A stretch of DNA of 64,000 nucleotides from Seohaeicola_A nanhaiensis (GCF_042654245.1 NZ_JBHSGI010000002.1:1054001-1118000); one strand, 5' to 3'; shown: positions 40,072 through 49,123, counted from the first letter of the stretch. Notes: generated by a model from the letters alone, not told the origin. Translations and numbers: made by a program.

Positions 40072-40099
40072 ATTCCGCCACTAGCCGCGAGGGTTCGAT

Positions 40100-41227
40100 T
40101 TGGCTGCCAAAGTATTTGCTCCCTGGGAAGATCCTGACGAAAAACCGTTGATCCGGTTCGAGAATGTCACCAAGAAGTTCGGCGATTTCGTTGCCATCGA
40201 CAATCTCACCCTCGACATCTACACGCGCGAATTCTTTGCCCTGCTCGGCCCCTCGGGCTGTGGCAAGACCACGATGATGCGCATGCTGGCAGGGTTCGAG
40301 GCGCCGACGTCGGGCAAGATCGAACTGGGCGGGCAGAACATCGTCCCGGTTCCCCCGAACAAGCGCGCCGTGAACATGATGTTCCAGTCCTATGCGCTGT
40401 TCCCCCATCTTTCGGTCTGGGAAAACATCGCCTTCGGGCTGCGCCGCGAGAAGATGGAAAAGGACAAGCTGGCCGCCCGGGTCGAGCAGATGCTCAAGCT
40501 GACCCGGCTTGAACGCTTTGCCCAGCGCAAGCCGCACCAGATCTCAGGCGGACAACGCCAGCGTGTCGCACTGGCGCGCAGCCTGGCCAAGGCGCCGAGG
40601 CTCCTCCTGCTCGACGAACCGCTGGGCGCGCTGGACGCCAAGCTGCGCGAGGCGACCCAGTTCGAGCTGATGGACATCCAGGAAAAGACCGGCACGACTT
40701 TCGTCATCGTGACCCACGACCAGGAAGAGGCGATGACCGTCGCCAGCCGCATCGCGGTGATGGACGAGGGCCAGATCATCCAGGTTGCCACGCCGGACCG
40801 CATCTACGAGACCCCGAACAGTGTTTACGTGGCCGACTTCATCGGCAGCGTGAACATCATCGAAGGCCGCGCCACCCCGATGGAAGAGGGACAGGTGCGT
40901 GTGGACTGGGCCGAGGGGCAACCGCCGCTGTTCGCGACAACCACGCAGCCATTCGACGCCGGCCAGACCTGTTTCCTGGCCATCCGGCCCGAAAAGGTGA
41001 CGATCACCGCGGAACGGCCCGAAGCCGCCGACAACGCGGTGCAGGGCAAAATTCACGACATTGCCTATCTGGGCAATATCTCGACCTATCACGTGCAGCT
41101 GGCCAACGGCACCATCATCAAGGCGCAGTCTGCCAACACGCGGCGCATTGCGCGGCGGTCTTTCACCTGGGAAGACCCGGTCTGGCTGTCCTGGACCGCC
41201 ACCGCCGGCGTTCTGCTGGCCCGATGA
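40100..41227 (+). CDS. potG: Polyamine ABC transporter ATP-binding protein, PotG type
   Basis: 375 residues. Walker A GPSGCGKTT, signature SGGQRQRVALARS, Walker B LLLLDEPLGALD and H-loop VTHDQEEAM are intact; the C-terminal TOBE domain includes FLAIRPEKVTI. The start is TTG at 40100, with GAGGG about seven bases upstream; the next ATG in frame would remove conserved sequence. It drives uptake from the cytoplasmic side with the two permeases downstream, which begin 12 bases after its stop. Confidence 0.92.
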   Translation: MAAKVFAPWEDPDEKPLIRFENVTKKFGDFVAIDNLTLDIYTREFFALLGPSGCGKTTMMRMLAGFEAPTSGKIELGGQNIVPVPPNKRAVNMMFQSYALFPHLSVWENIAFGLRREKMEKDKLAARVEQMLKLTRLERFAQRKPHQISGGQRQRVALARSLAKAPRLLLLDEPLGALDAKLREATQFELMDIQEKTGTTFVIVTHDQEEAMTVASRIAVMDEGQIIQVATPDRIYETPNSVYVADFIGSVNIIEGRATPMEEGQVRVDWAEGQPPLFATTTQPFDAGQTCFLAIRPEKVTITAERPEAADNAVQGKIHDIAYLGNISTYHVQLANGTIIKAQSANTRRIARRSFTWEDPVWLSWTATAGVLLAR

Positions 41228-41239
41228 GCGGGGCGCGAG

Positions 41240-42121
41240 ATGCGTAGGTTCCTGCTCATCGCCATTCCGTTCGGATGGCTGCTGGCGTTCTTCCTCGTCC
41301 CATTCTTCATCGTGATGAAGATCTCGCTGTCGGATGTGGCGGTCTCGATCCCGCCCTATGTTCCTCAGTTCAGCTGGGACGCCGGCATCGGCGCCTTCCT
41401 GAGCGATCTCGACTTCGAGAACTTCGTCTTCCTGACCACCGACTCGCTTTACTGGAAATCCTATGTCGGCAGTCTGGTCATCGCCGTCATCTCGACCTTC
41501 CTGACGCTGCTGATCGGCTATCCCATCGCCTACGGCATGGCCCGCGCCCCCGAAGAATGGCGCGCGACGCTGATGATGCTGATCATCCTGCCGTTCTGGA
41601 CGTCGTTCCTGATCCGCGTCTACGCCTGGATGGGCATCCTCAGCCGCGAGGGGCTGCTGAACCAGTTCCTGCTCTGGCTCGGCGTCATCAACGAACCGCT
41701 GACCATTCTGAACACAAATTATGCCGTCTATATCGGCATCATCTACACCTACCTGCCCTTCATGGTCCTGCCGATCTACTCCGCGCTCGACCGCATGGAC
41801 GGCTCGCTGATCGAGGCGGCCGAGGATCTGGGCTGCTCGCGCCTCACCGCCTTCTGGCTGGTAACCGTGCCGCTGTCGCGCAACGGCATCGTCGCCGGTT
41901 GTTTCCTCGTCTTCATCCCGGCCCTGGGCGAATTCGTGATCCCCTCGCTGTTGGGTGGCTCGGGCACGCTGATGATCGGCAAGGTGCTGTGGGAGGAATT
42001 CAGCTCCAACCGCGACTGGCCGCTGGCCTCGGCGGTGGCCGTGGTCCTGCTGCTGATCCTCGTCATTCCGATTGTCCTGTTCCAGCGCAACCAGGAAAAG
42101 CAGCAGGAGGCTGAACAATAA
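41240..42121 (+). CDS. potH: Polyamine ABC transporter permease, PotH type
   Basis: 293 residues, six membrane helices (first: FLLIAIPFGWLLAFFLVPFFIVM). The coupling loop is EAAEDLGCSRLTAFWLVTVPLS. Segments ILPFWTSFLIRVYAWMGIL and IPALGEFVIPSLLGG are strongly typical of PotB/PotH. It forms the channel with PotI. Its stop TAA shares its last base with the potI ATG. Confidence 0.93.
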   Translation: MRRFLLIAIPFGWLLAFFLVPFFIVMKISLSDVAVSIPPYVPQFSWDAGIGAFLSDLDFENFVFLTTDSLYWKSYVGSLVIAVISTFLTLLIGYPIAYGMARAPEEWRATLMMLIILPFWTSFLIRVYAWMGILSREGLLNQFLLWLGVINEPLTILNTNYAVYIGIIYTYLPFMVLPIYSALDRMDGSLIEAAEDLGCSRLTAFWLVTVPLSRNGIVAGCFLVFIPALGEFVIPSLLGGSGTLMIGKVLWEEFSSNRDWPLASAVAVVLLLILVIPIVLFQRNQEKQQEAEQ

Positions 42122-42936
42122 TGCGGCTGAGCTGGTTCAACGTGGTCTCGCTGACGCTGGGCTTTGCGTTCCTCTACATTCCGATGATCATCCTGGTCAC
42201 TTACAGCTTTAACGAAAGCAAGCTGGTGACCGTCTGGGCGGGATTCTCGACCAAGTGGTATGGCGAGTTGATGAGCAACGAGGCCTTCCTGTCGGCCGCC
42301 TGGACCACGCTCAAGGTGGCTGTAACCTCCTCTACTCTGGCGACCGTGCTTGGAACCATGGCCGCCTATATCCTGATCCGTGCCGGCCGCTTTCCGGGGC
42401 GCACCCTGTTCTCGGGCATGATCTATGCGCCGCTGGTGATGCCCGAAGTCATCACCGGCCTCTCGCTCCTGCTCCTGTTCATCGGCGTCGGTCTCGACCG
42501 CGGCGTGACCACCATCGTGCTGGCCCATACCACTTTCACCATGTGCTATGTCTCGGTTGTGGTCTCCTCCCGTCTCGCCACTTTCGACCAGTCGCTGGAG
42601 GAGGCCGCCCTCGATCTCGGCTGCTCCCGCGCCGAGGCCTTCCGCCTGGTGACCCTGCCCATCATCGCGCCGGCCGTCATCTCGGGCTGGCTGCTGGCCT
42701 TCACCCTCTCGCTCGACGATCTGGTCATCGCCTCCTTCACAACCGGCCCGTCGGCCACGACCCTGCCGATCAAGATCTTCTCGGCCGTGCGCCTGGGCGT
42801 CTCGCCCGAGATCAACGCGCTGTCGACCATCATGATCGGCATCGTCACGGTGGGCGTGATCACTGCCTCGCTGGTGTCCAAACGGAACATGGTGCGCCAG
42901 CGGCGCGACGAACAGGCCGCGGCCCGCACGCAATGA
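42121..42936 (+). CDS. potI: Polyamine ABC transporter permease, PotI type
   Basis: 271 residues, six membrane helices. The N-terminal LTLGFAFLYIPMIILVTYSFNES and the loop EEAALDLGCSRAEAFRLVTLPI are PotC/PotI marks, as is LSLDDLVIASFTTGP. It completes the importer. The gene overlaps potH by one base and the following oxidoreductase by four (ATGA), so uptake and oxidation are co-expressed. Confidence 0.93.
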   Translation: MRLSWFNVVSLTLGFAFLYIPMIILVTYSFNESKLVTVWAGFSTKWYGELMSNEAFLSAAWTTLKVAVTSSTLATVLGTMAAYILIRAGRFPGRTLFSGMIYAPLVMPEVITGLSLLLLFIGVGLDRGVTTIVLAHTTFTMCYVSVVVSSRLATFDQSLEEAALDLGCSRAEAFRLVTLPIIAPAVISGWLLAFTLSLDDLVIASFTTGPSATTLPIKIFSAVRLGVSPEINALSTIMIGIVTVGVITASLVSKRNMVRQRRDEQAAARTQ

Positions 42937-44252
42937 AACGAATCTTCGGCACTTATGCCTATGGCGCGGGGCCGCGCGATGGATGCTGGTGGGATCAGAC
43001 CATCGCCGCGCCCGCCTGGGATCGCCTCGACGGCGATACCGATGTCGACGTCGCAATCATCGGCGGCGGTTTCACCGGTGTCTCGGCCGCGCTTCACCTG
43101 GCCGAGGCCGGGGTCGGCGCCCTCGTGCTCGAGGCCGAAAGTCCCGGCTTCGGCGCCTCGGGCCGCAACGGCGGCTTCTGCTGCCTCGGCGGAGCGATGC
43201 TCAAGGAGCCGGCAATGACCCGGACCTACGGCGCCGCGGCCGCCGCCGAATACTGGCGCGCCGAGGCCGGAGCCGTGCATTTCGCCGAGGCGCTGATCGA
43301 CCGGCTGCAGATCGACGTCGACCGGCATTCCAAGGGCGAGACGCAACTGGCGCATCGCCCGAAGGACATGGAGAAATTTCGTCGCCGCGCGGAACAGATG
43401 GTGCGCGACGGTGAAGGCGAACCGATCCTGACCGAGGCGAAGGATCTTGCCGCGCAGGGCCTCGCCGGTCCCTTTCACGGGGCGTTGACCACCCCGGTCG
43501 GCTTTGGCCTGAACCCGCGCAAATACCTCTTCGGCATGGCCGCCGCCGCCCGGACCGCGGGGGCCCGCATCTGCGCCAGCAGCCCGGTCACCGCCCTGTC
43601 CCGCGCGAAAGACGGCTTCGACCTGACCACGCCGGTGGGCCGGGTCCGCGCCCGTCAGGTGATCATCGCCACCAATGGCTACTCCAGCGACGACCTCCCA
43701 GACTGGCTGTCGGCTCGCTATGTGCCCGCGCACTCCAACGTTCTGGTGACGCGCCCGCTGAGCGATGCCGAACTGGCCGCAGCGGGTTGGACCAGCGCGC
43801 AGGCCAGCTATGACACGCGCGGCCTGTTGCACTACTTCCGCCTGATGCCCGACCGCCGCTTCCTCTTCGGGATGCGCGGCGGGCTGCACTCCTCCCCCGT
43901 CGCAGAAGCCCGGGCGCGCGCGCGCAATCGGAGGGATTTCGAGGCGATGTTTCCGGCATGGGCGCATGTGGAGTCGCCCTTTGCCTGGTCCGGCATGGTC
44001 TGCCTCGCCCGCAATCGCGTACCTTTCGTGGGCCCGGTTCCGGATCACCCCGGTCTCTTTGCCGGCATGGCCTATCACGGCAACGGGGTGGCAATGGGCA
44101 GCTGGTCCGGCAGCCTGCTCGCCAGGCTGATCCAAGGCGAAAATGGCGTGCCGACCGTCATGCGCACCCCGCTCGCTCGCTTCCCCCTCGGCCCGCTGCG
44201 CCGTATGCTCATGCCACCTTTTTACATCGCCCGCGCCCTGGCAGACCTCTGA
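42933..44252 (+). CDS. FAD-dependent oxidoreductase, gamma-glutamylputrescine oxidase (PuuB)-like
   Basis: 439 residues of the DAO (glycine oxidase/PuuB) family. The FAD-binding motif is AIIGGGFTGVSAALHL near residues 42-57, followed by EAESPGFGASGRNGGF, the second FAD contact. The C-terminal part has GMAYHGNGVAMGSWSG, closing the flavin site. In PuuB the enzyme oxidises gamma-glutamylputrescine. No PuuA, PuuC or PuuD is seen here, so the substrate could also be free putrescine, sarcosine-like or another amine. It overlaps the potI stop by four bases. Confidence 0.83.
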   Translation: MKRIFGTYAYGAGPRDGCWWDQTIAAPAWDRLDGDTDVDVAIIGGGFTGVSAALHLAEAGVGALVLEAESPGFGASGRNGGFCCLGGAMLKEPAMTRTYGAAAAAEYWRAEAGAVHFAEALIDRLQIDVDRHSKGETQLAHRPKDMEKFRRRAEQMVRDGEGEPILTEAKDLAAQGLAGPFHGALTTPVGFGLNPRKYLFGMAAAARTAGARICASSPVTALSRAKDGFDLTTPVGRVRARQVIIATNGYSSDDLPDWLSARYVPAHSNVLVTRPLSDAELAAAGWTSAQASYDTRGLLHYFRLMPDRRFLFGMRGGLHSSPVAEARARARNRRDFEAMFPAWAHVESPFAWSGMVCLARNRVPFVGPVPDHPGLFAGMAYHGNGVAMGSWSGSLLARLIQGENGVPTVMRTPLARFPLGPLRRMLMPPFYIARALADL

Positions 44253-44327
44253 CCGGCCGGCCCGTGTTGACAGCGGCGGCGCGCCGTCCGAAAGCTGCGC
44301 GAGGCAATCTGAACCGGGGCCGGAACT

Positions 44328-45701
44328 ATGAAAATCGCAATGGTGGGCACAGGCTACGTCGGACTGGTGTCGGGCGTCTGTTTCTCCGACTTCGGACATG
44401 ACGTGATCTGCGTCGACAAGAATCCGAAGAAGGTCGAGATGTTGCGCGCCGGGGAAGTGCCGATCTACGAACCCGGTCTCGACGCTTTGATGGCCAAGAA
44501 CGTGGAGGCCGGCCGGCTGTCCTTTACCGACGACCTCGCTGCGGCCGTTGACGGCGCGGAGGCGGTTTTTATCGCAGTCGGCACCCCGACCCGACGCGGC
44601 GACGGGCACGCCGATCTTACCTATGTGATGGCGGCGGCAGAAGAGATTGCCCGCGCGCTCACCGGCTATGCGGTGGTCGTCACCAAATCCACCGTGCCGG
44701 TCGGCACCAACCGGCAGGTCAAGCAGGTCATCGCCCGCGCCAATCCGCAGGCCGACTTCGATGTCGCCTCGAATCCGGAGTTCCTGCGCGAGGGCGCGGC
44801 GATCGACGATTTCATGCGCCCCGATCGCATCGTTGTCGGTGTCCAGAACGACCGCGCAGCCGAGGTCATGGCCGAAATCTATCGGCCGCTCTACCTGCGC
44901 GACTTCCCGATCCTGACCACGGATCTGGAAAGCGCGGAGATGATCAAATATGCCGCCAACGCCTTTCTGGCGACCAAGATCACCTTCATCAACGAGATTG
45001 CCGCGCTTTGCGAACGGACCGGCGCCGACGTCAAGCTTGTCAGCCAGGGCATGGGTCTCGACGGGCGGATCGGCAACAAGTTCCTGCACGCGGGCCCGGG
45101 CTATGGCGGGTCCTGCTTTCCCAAGGATACCCAGGCGCTCGCCCGGATCGGCCAGGAGCACGGACTGCCGATGCAGATCACCGAGACCGTGATCAAGGTC
45201 AACGCCGAGATGCGCCGTCGCATGGTCGAAAAGGTCACCGACATGCTGGACGGCAGGCTGGCCGGCAAAACGATTGCCGTGCTCGGCGTCACGTTCAAGC
45301 CAAACACCGACGACATGCGCGAGGCGCCCTCGCTGACCGTGATTCCCGCTTTGATCGGGGCCGGCGCGCGCGTTCGGGCCGTCGATCCGCAGGGACATCG
45401 CGAGGCGTCCGAGCTCCTGCCGGGCGTGCACTGGTTCGATGACGCCTACAAAGCGGCCCAGAACGCCGACGCAGTGGTGATTCTGACTGAATGGAACGAA
45501 TTCCGCGCGCTGGATCTCAAGCGGTTGGCGCGCCGGATGGCGTTTCCGGCGCTGGCCGATCTGCGCAACATCTATTCTTCGCGTGACGCGCGGCGGGCAG
45601 GTTTTCAACGATACGTCTCGGTGGGCCGCGCCGATTATCTCGGCGACGCGACGGATCAGGACGACCAGGCATCGGGACAGGAAACGTCCGATAGTCTTTG
45701 A
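44328..45701 (+). CDS. ugd: UDP-glucose 6-dehydrogenase
   Basis: 457 residues. It oxidises UDP-glucose twice to UDP-glucuronate for polysaccharides or lipids. NAD-binding motif VGTGYVGLVSG at the N-terminus; the catalytic Cys263 lies in GYGGSCFPKDT; EMIKYAANAFLATKITFINE and VLGVTFKPNTDDMREAPS are fully conserved. About 20 extra polar residues (DATDQDDQASGQ) extend the C-terminus. It stands alone, 75 bases after the oxidoreductase, with no glycosyltransferase or polysaccharide gene nearby. The next gene is convergent. Confidence 0.95.
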   Translation: MKIAMVGTGYVGLVSGVCFSDFGHDVICVDKNPKKVEMLRAGEVPIYEPGLDALMAKNVEAGRLSFTDDLAAAVDGAEAVFIAVGTPTRRGDGHADLTYVMAAAEEIARALTGYAVVVTKSTVPVGTNRQVKQVIARANPQADFDVASNPEFLREGAAIDDFMRPDRIVVGVQNDRAAEVMAEIYRPLYLRDFPILTTDLESAEMIKYAANAFLATKITFINEIAALCERTGADVKLVSQGMGLDGRIGNKFLHAGPGYGGSCFPKDTQALARIGQEHGLPMQITETVIKVNAEMRRRMVEKVTDMLDGRLAGKTIAVLGVTFKPNTDDMREAPSLTVIPALIGAGARVRAVDPQGHREASELLPGVHWFDDAYKAAQNADAVVILTEWNEFRALDLKRLARRMAFPALADLRNIYSSRDARRAGFQRYVSVGRADYLGDATDQDDQASGQETSDSL

Positions 45702-45713
45702 TATCCGCATCGA

Positions 45714-46373
45714 TCAGACCGGTTCCCGCAACCCGGTTGCGGCCTCGGCCGGCACAGCCTGGCCTCCTTCAAGGATCAGGACAACGGCACCCTCCCGGAG
45801 CTGCGTCTCGGTCACCCGCGCGTATACGGCGACGGGTTCCGTCCTGATCACAGTCCCATTGCTCAGGCTTTCTACCTCAAACCGGTAGATGCCTGCCGGA
45901 AAAGGCCTCCCGCTGTCGTCCACGCCAGCCCATTCCAGCGTCCCCGGCTGCAAGGGAAGCCGCAGCCGCTGAACCTCGCTGCCGCTCTCGGTCCGCACCA
46001 CCAGCGTGGCCGCGCTCGCACCGGGAGCGACCTCGGGCGCGATGGTGACAGGACGCCCGTCAAAGGCCACCGGCGCCACGACCCGCGCCTCCATGCCGAC
46101 CCAGGCCGCTAGGCTCGCGGGGTTTTGCAGACCCATATGCGCCAGCAGAGCCTGCAAGGTGTCGTTGGTCAGCACCTGCTGCTCGACCATGGAAAATTGC
46201 GCAAGCTGCGCCGCATATTCCGTCGAATCAATGGGCTCCAGAGGATCCTGGAACCGCGCCTGCGCCGTCAGCATCCTGAGGAAGGTCTCGAAATCCGAGG
46301 TCAGAGCCGCGGGTTTTGCGGCCGAGGGGATCGGCGATGAAGCGGCCGAGGCCGTGGAGACTGCAAGAACCAT
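45714..46373 (-). CDS. flgD: Flagellar hook-capping protein FlgD
   Basis: 219 residues. It caps the growing hook so that FlgE subunits assemble. The conserved N-terminal motif is clear: FLRMLTAQARFQDPLEPID, then EYAAQLAQFSMVEQ (about 30-70). The C-terminal FlgD Ig/tudor-like region includes FPAGIYRFEVES. It follows fliK by four bases on the same strand, so the two form an operon. It is secreted through the flagellar type III apparatus. Confidence 0.92.
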   Translation of the reverse strand: MVLAVSTASAASSPIPSAAKPAALTSDFETFLRMLTAQARFQDPLEPIDSTEYAAQLAQFSMVEQQVLTNDTLQALLAHMGLQNPASLAAWVGMEARVVAPVAFDGRPVTIAPEVAPGASAATLVVRTESGSEVQRLRLPLQPGTLEWAGVDDSGRPFPAGIYRFEVESLSNGTVIRTEPVAVYARVTETQLREGAVVLILEGGQAVPAEAATGLREPV

Positions 46374-46377
46374 GATG

Positions 46378-48078
46378 TCAGACCCGTATATCGAGGCCGG
46401 AAGCTGCCGTGTGTCTGCGCGATGTTGTGGATTCCGTCAGGTCGACCTCCACAGCAGAACGCCGGGAGGGAGCAGCAGTTGGGCGATCTCGCCGGCCGCC
46501 CGACTCAAACTGGCGGAATTCGTATCCCACGTTCTCGAACCCCATCTTCCGGAAATCCTGGACAAGCGCGTCTATATGCCGCCGCAGCAGGTCGAGCGTA
46601 TCCTGACGCTCTCCCGTAATGATCAGGCTGATGTTTCCGTCGGCGCTGCTCAGCAGCATCCGGACGCGCCCCAATTCCTCAGGGTTCAGGGTTACTTCGA
46701 CGTGACGGCCGCTTTGTTGAATTAGAGACTCCGCCAGGTTCTGGGGCAGAACGCGCGGAAGGTCGGTGCGCTGAGGAACGGGTCCGCTGTGAAGGGCCGC
46801 AAGATCTCCGTGTGCCGGAACAGACAGGGCTGTTGGGGCGCGCTCCAGAAGACCGCCTTCTCTGGCCTGCTCGTCGACATCCCCATTCCCGGCCAACGCG
46901 ATCCGGGCGTCTGCGACGATCATCCGCACAGGCGGAGGCCGTTCTGCGGAGCGGACTACAGAGCCACCGGCGCCCCGGAAACCGTCCGCCAGTACCAAAG
47001 GAGCGACGGACGGCAGGGTCTGCGCCCCGACGTCCGGATGATCCGCCATCGTTGGAACGAGAAACGGAGTCCAGGCGGGCAATTCAACTTGCCGGGACGC
47101 GACGCGCATGCGTGCCCCGGCCTCCCCTGCCGTTTCCGGCATGCCGGGCCGCACGGCTGCCTCCGGCCGGGACCAAACCCTGCGCGCATCAGACACATGG
47201 AGGTGCGTTACCTCGACGTCATCCCCTGTCAAACCGTTTGCAGCGCCGTGCATCTGCGGGCCTGCCAGAGCGATGGTCCCTTCGGCGCCCCGCAGGGCCG
47301 AATATTCCACGGCAGAGGCCAGCGTCTTGTGCCAAGCCGGACCGCCCGTGACAGCGACGGTCGGGTCGCCAGCCCAGAGACTGCGGAGTGGCTCTGGAGC
47401 GCGCGACTCCCACCCAACCGGAAGATCTTCCAGGCGGGCTTCTTCCAGAAAGGTTCTCTCCATCTGAACCTGGCGTGCACCAGGGTACGGCGATCCATCA
47501 GCACCTGCGGATCTGTAATCCGTCAAGCGGCCGTCAGGCTTGAATTGCCCCTGTCCCGCCAGGCCCTCCCCTTGCGCACCTGCGGCGGCCATGGCTGCGC
47601 CCTGAGCGACGTCGGAACCGGCGTCTGTCCTGCCCGCAAATCCTGATGCCGATCCGGTCGCAAATACCTGAGCCTGAAGGTTTTCCGACGCGCTCCGTTC
47701 CCCTGACCCTCTACGGAGGATATTTCCTTCCGTCTGTGACGACTCGACCGGAATCGCATTCGCCGTATCGGCGACTCCCGTGGATCGAGAGCCGCCTGCA
47801 TCTCCGGCAGCCGAAGGCTCCGGTCTTGGCGGCGCAACGACGGCAATTCCGAAGCCGGTGTTCAACCCGGATTCGTCTGTCACGTCATCGGCGTCTGCAC
47901 GCCCCTCGGGAGCGCCATCCGCCCCTGCCGCCGGGAGGCCCGGCATATCCTGAAGATTTCGATACAGGGCGTGAAAAATCAGCCGAGCTTCGGCCTCAGA
48001 CGTTTCATCAAATCGCAGTGACGGACCCAGGGGAAGCGCGCGTTCTGGATGGCTTGTCTGGATCGGAAGCAGTTGCAT
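46378..48078 (-). CDS. fliK: Flagellar hook-length control protein FliK
   Basis: 566 residues. The first 400 or so are low-complexity, rich in Ala, Gly, Pro, Glu and Arg and poorly conserved, as in all FliK ruler domains. The conserved C-terminal domain (about 445-530) contains VEVTLNPEELGRVRMLLS and LLRRHIDALVQDFRKMGF, the LxPexLGxV motif that switches export specificity. It sets hook length. The ATG at 48078 is followed by a normal FliK start; upstream lies a CtrA-like box shared with the divergent flgJ-type gene. Confidence 0.9.
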   Translation of the reverse strand: MQLLPIQTSHPERALPLGPSLRFDETSEAEARLIFHALYRNLQDMPGLPAAGADGAPEGRADADDVTDESGLNTGFGIAVVAPPRPEPSAAGDAGGSRSTGVADTANAIPVESSQTEGNILRRGSGERSASENLQAQVFATGSASGFAGRTDAGSDVAQGAAMAAAGAQGEGLAGQGQFKPDGRLTDYRSAGADGSPYPGARQVQMERTFLEEARLEDLPVGWESRAPEPLRSLWAGDPTVAVTGGPAWHKTLASAVEYSALRGAEGTIALAGPQMHGAANGLTGDDVEVTHLHVSDARRVWSRPEAAVRPGMPETAGEAGARMRVASRQVELPAWTPFLVPTMADHPDVGAQTLPSVAPLVLADGFRGAGGSVVRSAERPPPVRMIVADARIALAGNGDVDEQAREGGLLERAPTALSVPAHGDLAALHSGPVPQRTDLPRVLPQNLAESLIQQSGRHVEVTLNPEELGRVRMLLSSADGNISLIITGERQDTLDLLRRHIDALVQDFRKMGFENVGYEFRQFESGGRRDRPTAAPSRRSAVEVDLTESTTSRRHTAASGLDIRV

Positions 48079-48126
48079 CTTGGCCGGCCTTCTGTCGGAA
48101 ACGCCCCGAAACTGGCCACAGAGGGG

Positions 48127-48142
48127 TTACGGTTATTTTAAC
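48127..48142. promoter_or_regulatory. CtrA-like binding site between fliK and the flgJ-type gene
   Basis: TTAC-N7-TTAAC at 48127-48142 matches seven of eight core bases of the CtrA consensus TTAA-N7-TTAA. It lies in the 110-base divergent promoter region of the two flagellar operons. The same bases include a short GGTTA/TAACC hairpin. CtrA control of flagellar genes is known in this group. Confidence 0.5.
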
Positions 48143-48188
48143 CGGTGCAGGGCAAACTCGAATTATTGAAGTCAATTCGAGGCAAAAC

Positions 48189-48473
48189 ATGGTCCCTGCG
48201 ATTCCCGGCCCGCCCCAGCCCCTTGCGGGGTCGGACCCGAAACAGACCGCCATGCGCGCGGCAGCTGTCGAACTCGAAGCCAGCTTTCTTGCCGAAATGC
48301 TCAAGTCGGCAGGGTTGGGACAGACCCGCGACGCGTTCGGCGGCGGCGCGGGCGAGGACCAGTTCGGCTCCTTCCTGATACGCGAGCAGGCCCGCCTGAT
48401 CGCGAGGGTCGGCGGAATCGGCCTTGCCGAAACCCTTTTCAACGCTCTGATGGAGAAAACGGATGTCACATGA
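48189..48473 (+). CDS. Rod-binding protein (FlgJ N-terminal domain/CheL type)
   Basis: 94 residues, equal to the N-terminal half of enterobacterial FlgJ without the muramidase domain, as usual in alphaproteobacteria. Marks are VELEASFLAEMLKSAGLG and FLIREQARLIARVGGIGLAE, the conserved ends of the rod-binding domain. It helps assemble the rod across the periplasm. The ATG at 48189 is the start that gives the family length; the frame extends upstream across fliK without homology. It overlaps flgN by 11 bases. Confidence 0.85.
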   Translation: MVPAIPGPPQPLAGSDPKQTAMRAAAVELEASFLAEMLKSAGLGQTRDAFGGGAGEDQFGSFLIREQARLIARVGGIGLAETLFNALMEKTDVT

Positions 48474-48822
48474 AACGGCTCAGGCGGTCATCGACGAGCT
48501 AGACCAGTTGCTGGATCGGGAACGGCAGGCCCTCCTGACCGGCGATCTCGACCAGGTCGCGCGCATTGTCGAGTTGAAGGAGACCCTGATCCGGCAGATC
48601 AACGACCTGGATGCAGGCGAACGGGCGGATGTCGCCGAGGTGCGCAGCAAACTGACGCGCAATCAGGCCCTCCTGAACAGCGCGCTGGAGGGTATCCGTG
48701 CCGTTGCCGATCGAATGGCCGATCTTCGCCGGGTCCGGCAAAGTCTTGAAACTTACGATAAATCCGGACGGAAAACCCGCCACATCACGCAATCCGGCGG
48801 ACAGGTCGAACGGCGCGCTTAG
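48463..48822 (+). CDS. flgN: FlgN-like flagellar export chaperone
   Basis: 119 residues, almost entirely helical, with heptad-like Leu/Ile spacing (IDELDQLLDRERQALLTGDL, then RNQALLNSALEGIR) and the C-terminal LETYDKSGR common in alphaproteobacterial FlgN. FlgN escorts hook-filament junction proteins FlgK and FlgL to the export gate. The gene overlaps the rod-binding protein gene by 11 bases. The sequence after its stop is degenerate and leads into the motB remnant. Confidence 0.75.
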   Translation: MSHETAQAVIDELDQLLDRERQALLTGDLDQVARIVELKETLIRQINDLDAGERADVAEVRSKLTRNQALLNSALEGIRAVADRMADLRRVRQSLETYDKSGRKTRHITQSGGQVERRA

Positions 48823-49030
48823 TGTCCGGTTTAGGAAAATTGGCCAGAAGCGGTCAGCGGAAGTTAGCACTCCGTTAGGGATTGCGCGTCAATCTGCCAG
48901 AGCACTTCGAGAGCAAGTGGCGCGATGCCTGAACCAAGGCTGTCGCATTGGTCAGAACGACGTTTCGAAACGCCGTCATCGGCGGAAACTCCCGGGCCGA
49001 ATCTGCCCAATGTCCAAAAGGAAAAGACAT
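48823..49030. other. Non-coding scar between flgN and the motB remnant
   Basis: About 200 bases with stops in most frames and no recognisable gene. It contains a perfect 12-bp palindrome CGTTTCGAAACG at 48961-48972. On the minus strand a frame continues from the motB stump for about 50 codons with no similarity to MotB. It is probably the join of a deletion and may hold decayed flagellar sequence I cannot identify. Confidence 0.45.
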
Positions 49031-49123
49031 GGCGACCTTCCATGCACCGCCGTGGTGGCCACCGCCGCCCACGACCTTCTTCCGTTTGATGATGACCGGC
49101 GCGACCCCATTCGAGGATGCCAT
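49031..49123 (-). pseudogene. motB: 5' fragment of motB (flagellar stator gene), truncated
   Basis: The minus-strand frame from the ATG at 49123 reads APVIIKRKKVV, then GGGGHHGGAWKVA, which is the characteristic cytoplasmic N-terminus of proteobacterial MotB. In intact MotB this is followed by YADFVTAMMAF, the membrane helix carrying the proton-binding Asp. Here similarity stops right after KVA (near 49031), and the frame goes on into unrelated sequence to a stop at 48875. GGAAGG lies before the ATG. Only about 31 codons remain, with no membrane helix or OmpA-like domain, so no working stator protein can be made. An intact copy may exist elsewhere. Confidence 0.82.

Noticed and set aside
42546..45710. 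1054-codon open frame on the minus strand opposite potI, the oxidoreductase and ugd
   Set aside because: It is fully antisense to three well-supported genes, has no family resemblance and a His/Arg/Gly-biased composition typical of shadow frames in GC-rich DNA.
48961..48972. 12-bp palindrome CGTTTCGAAACG as a recombination or transposon end
   Set aside because: No second copy, target duplication or transposase remnant was found nearby; noted only as part of the scar.
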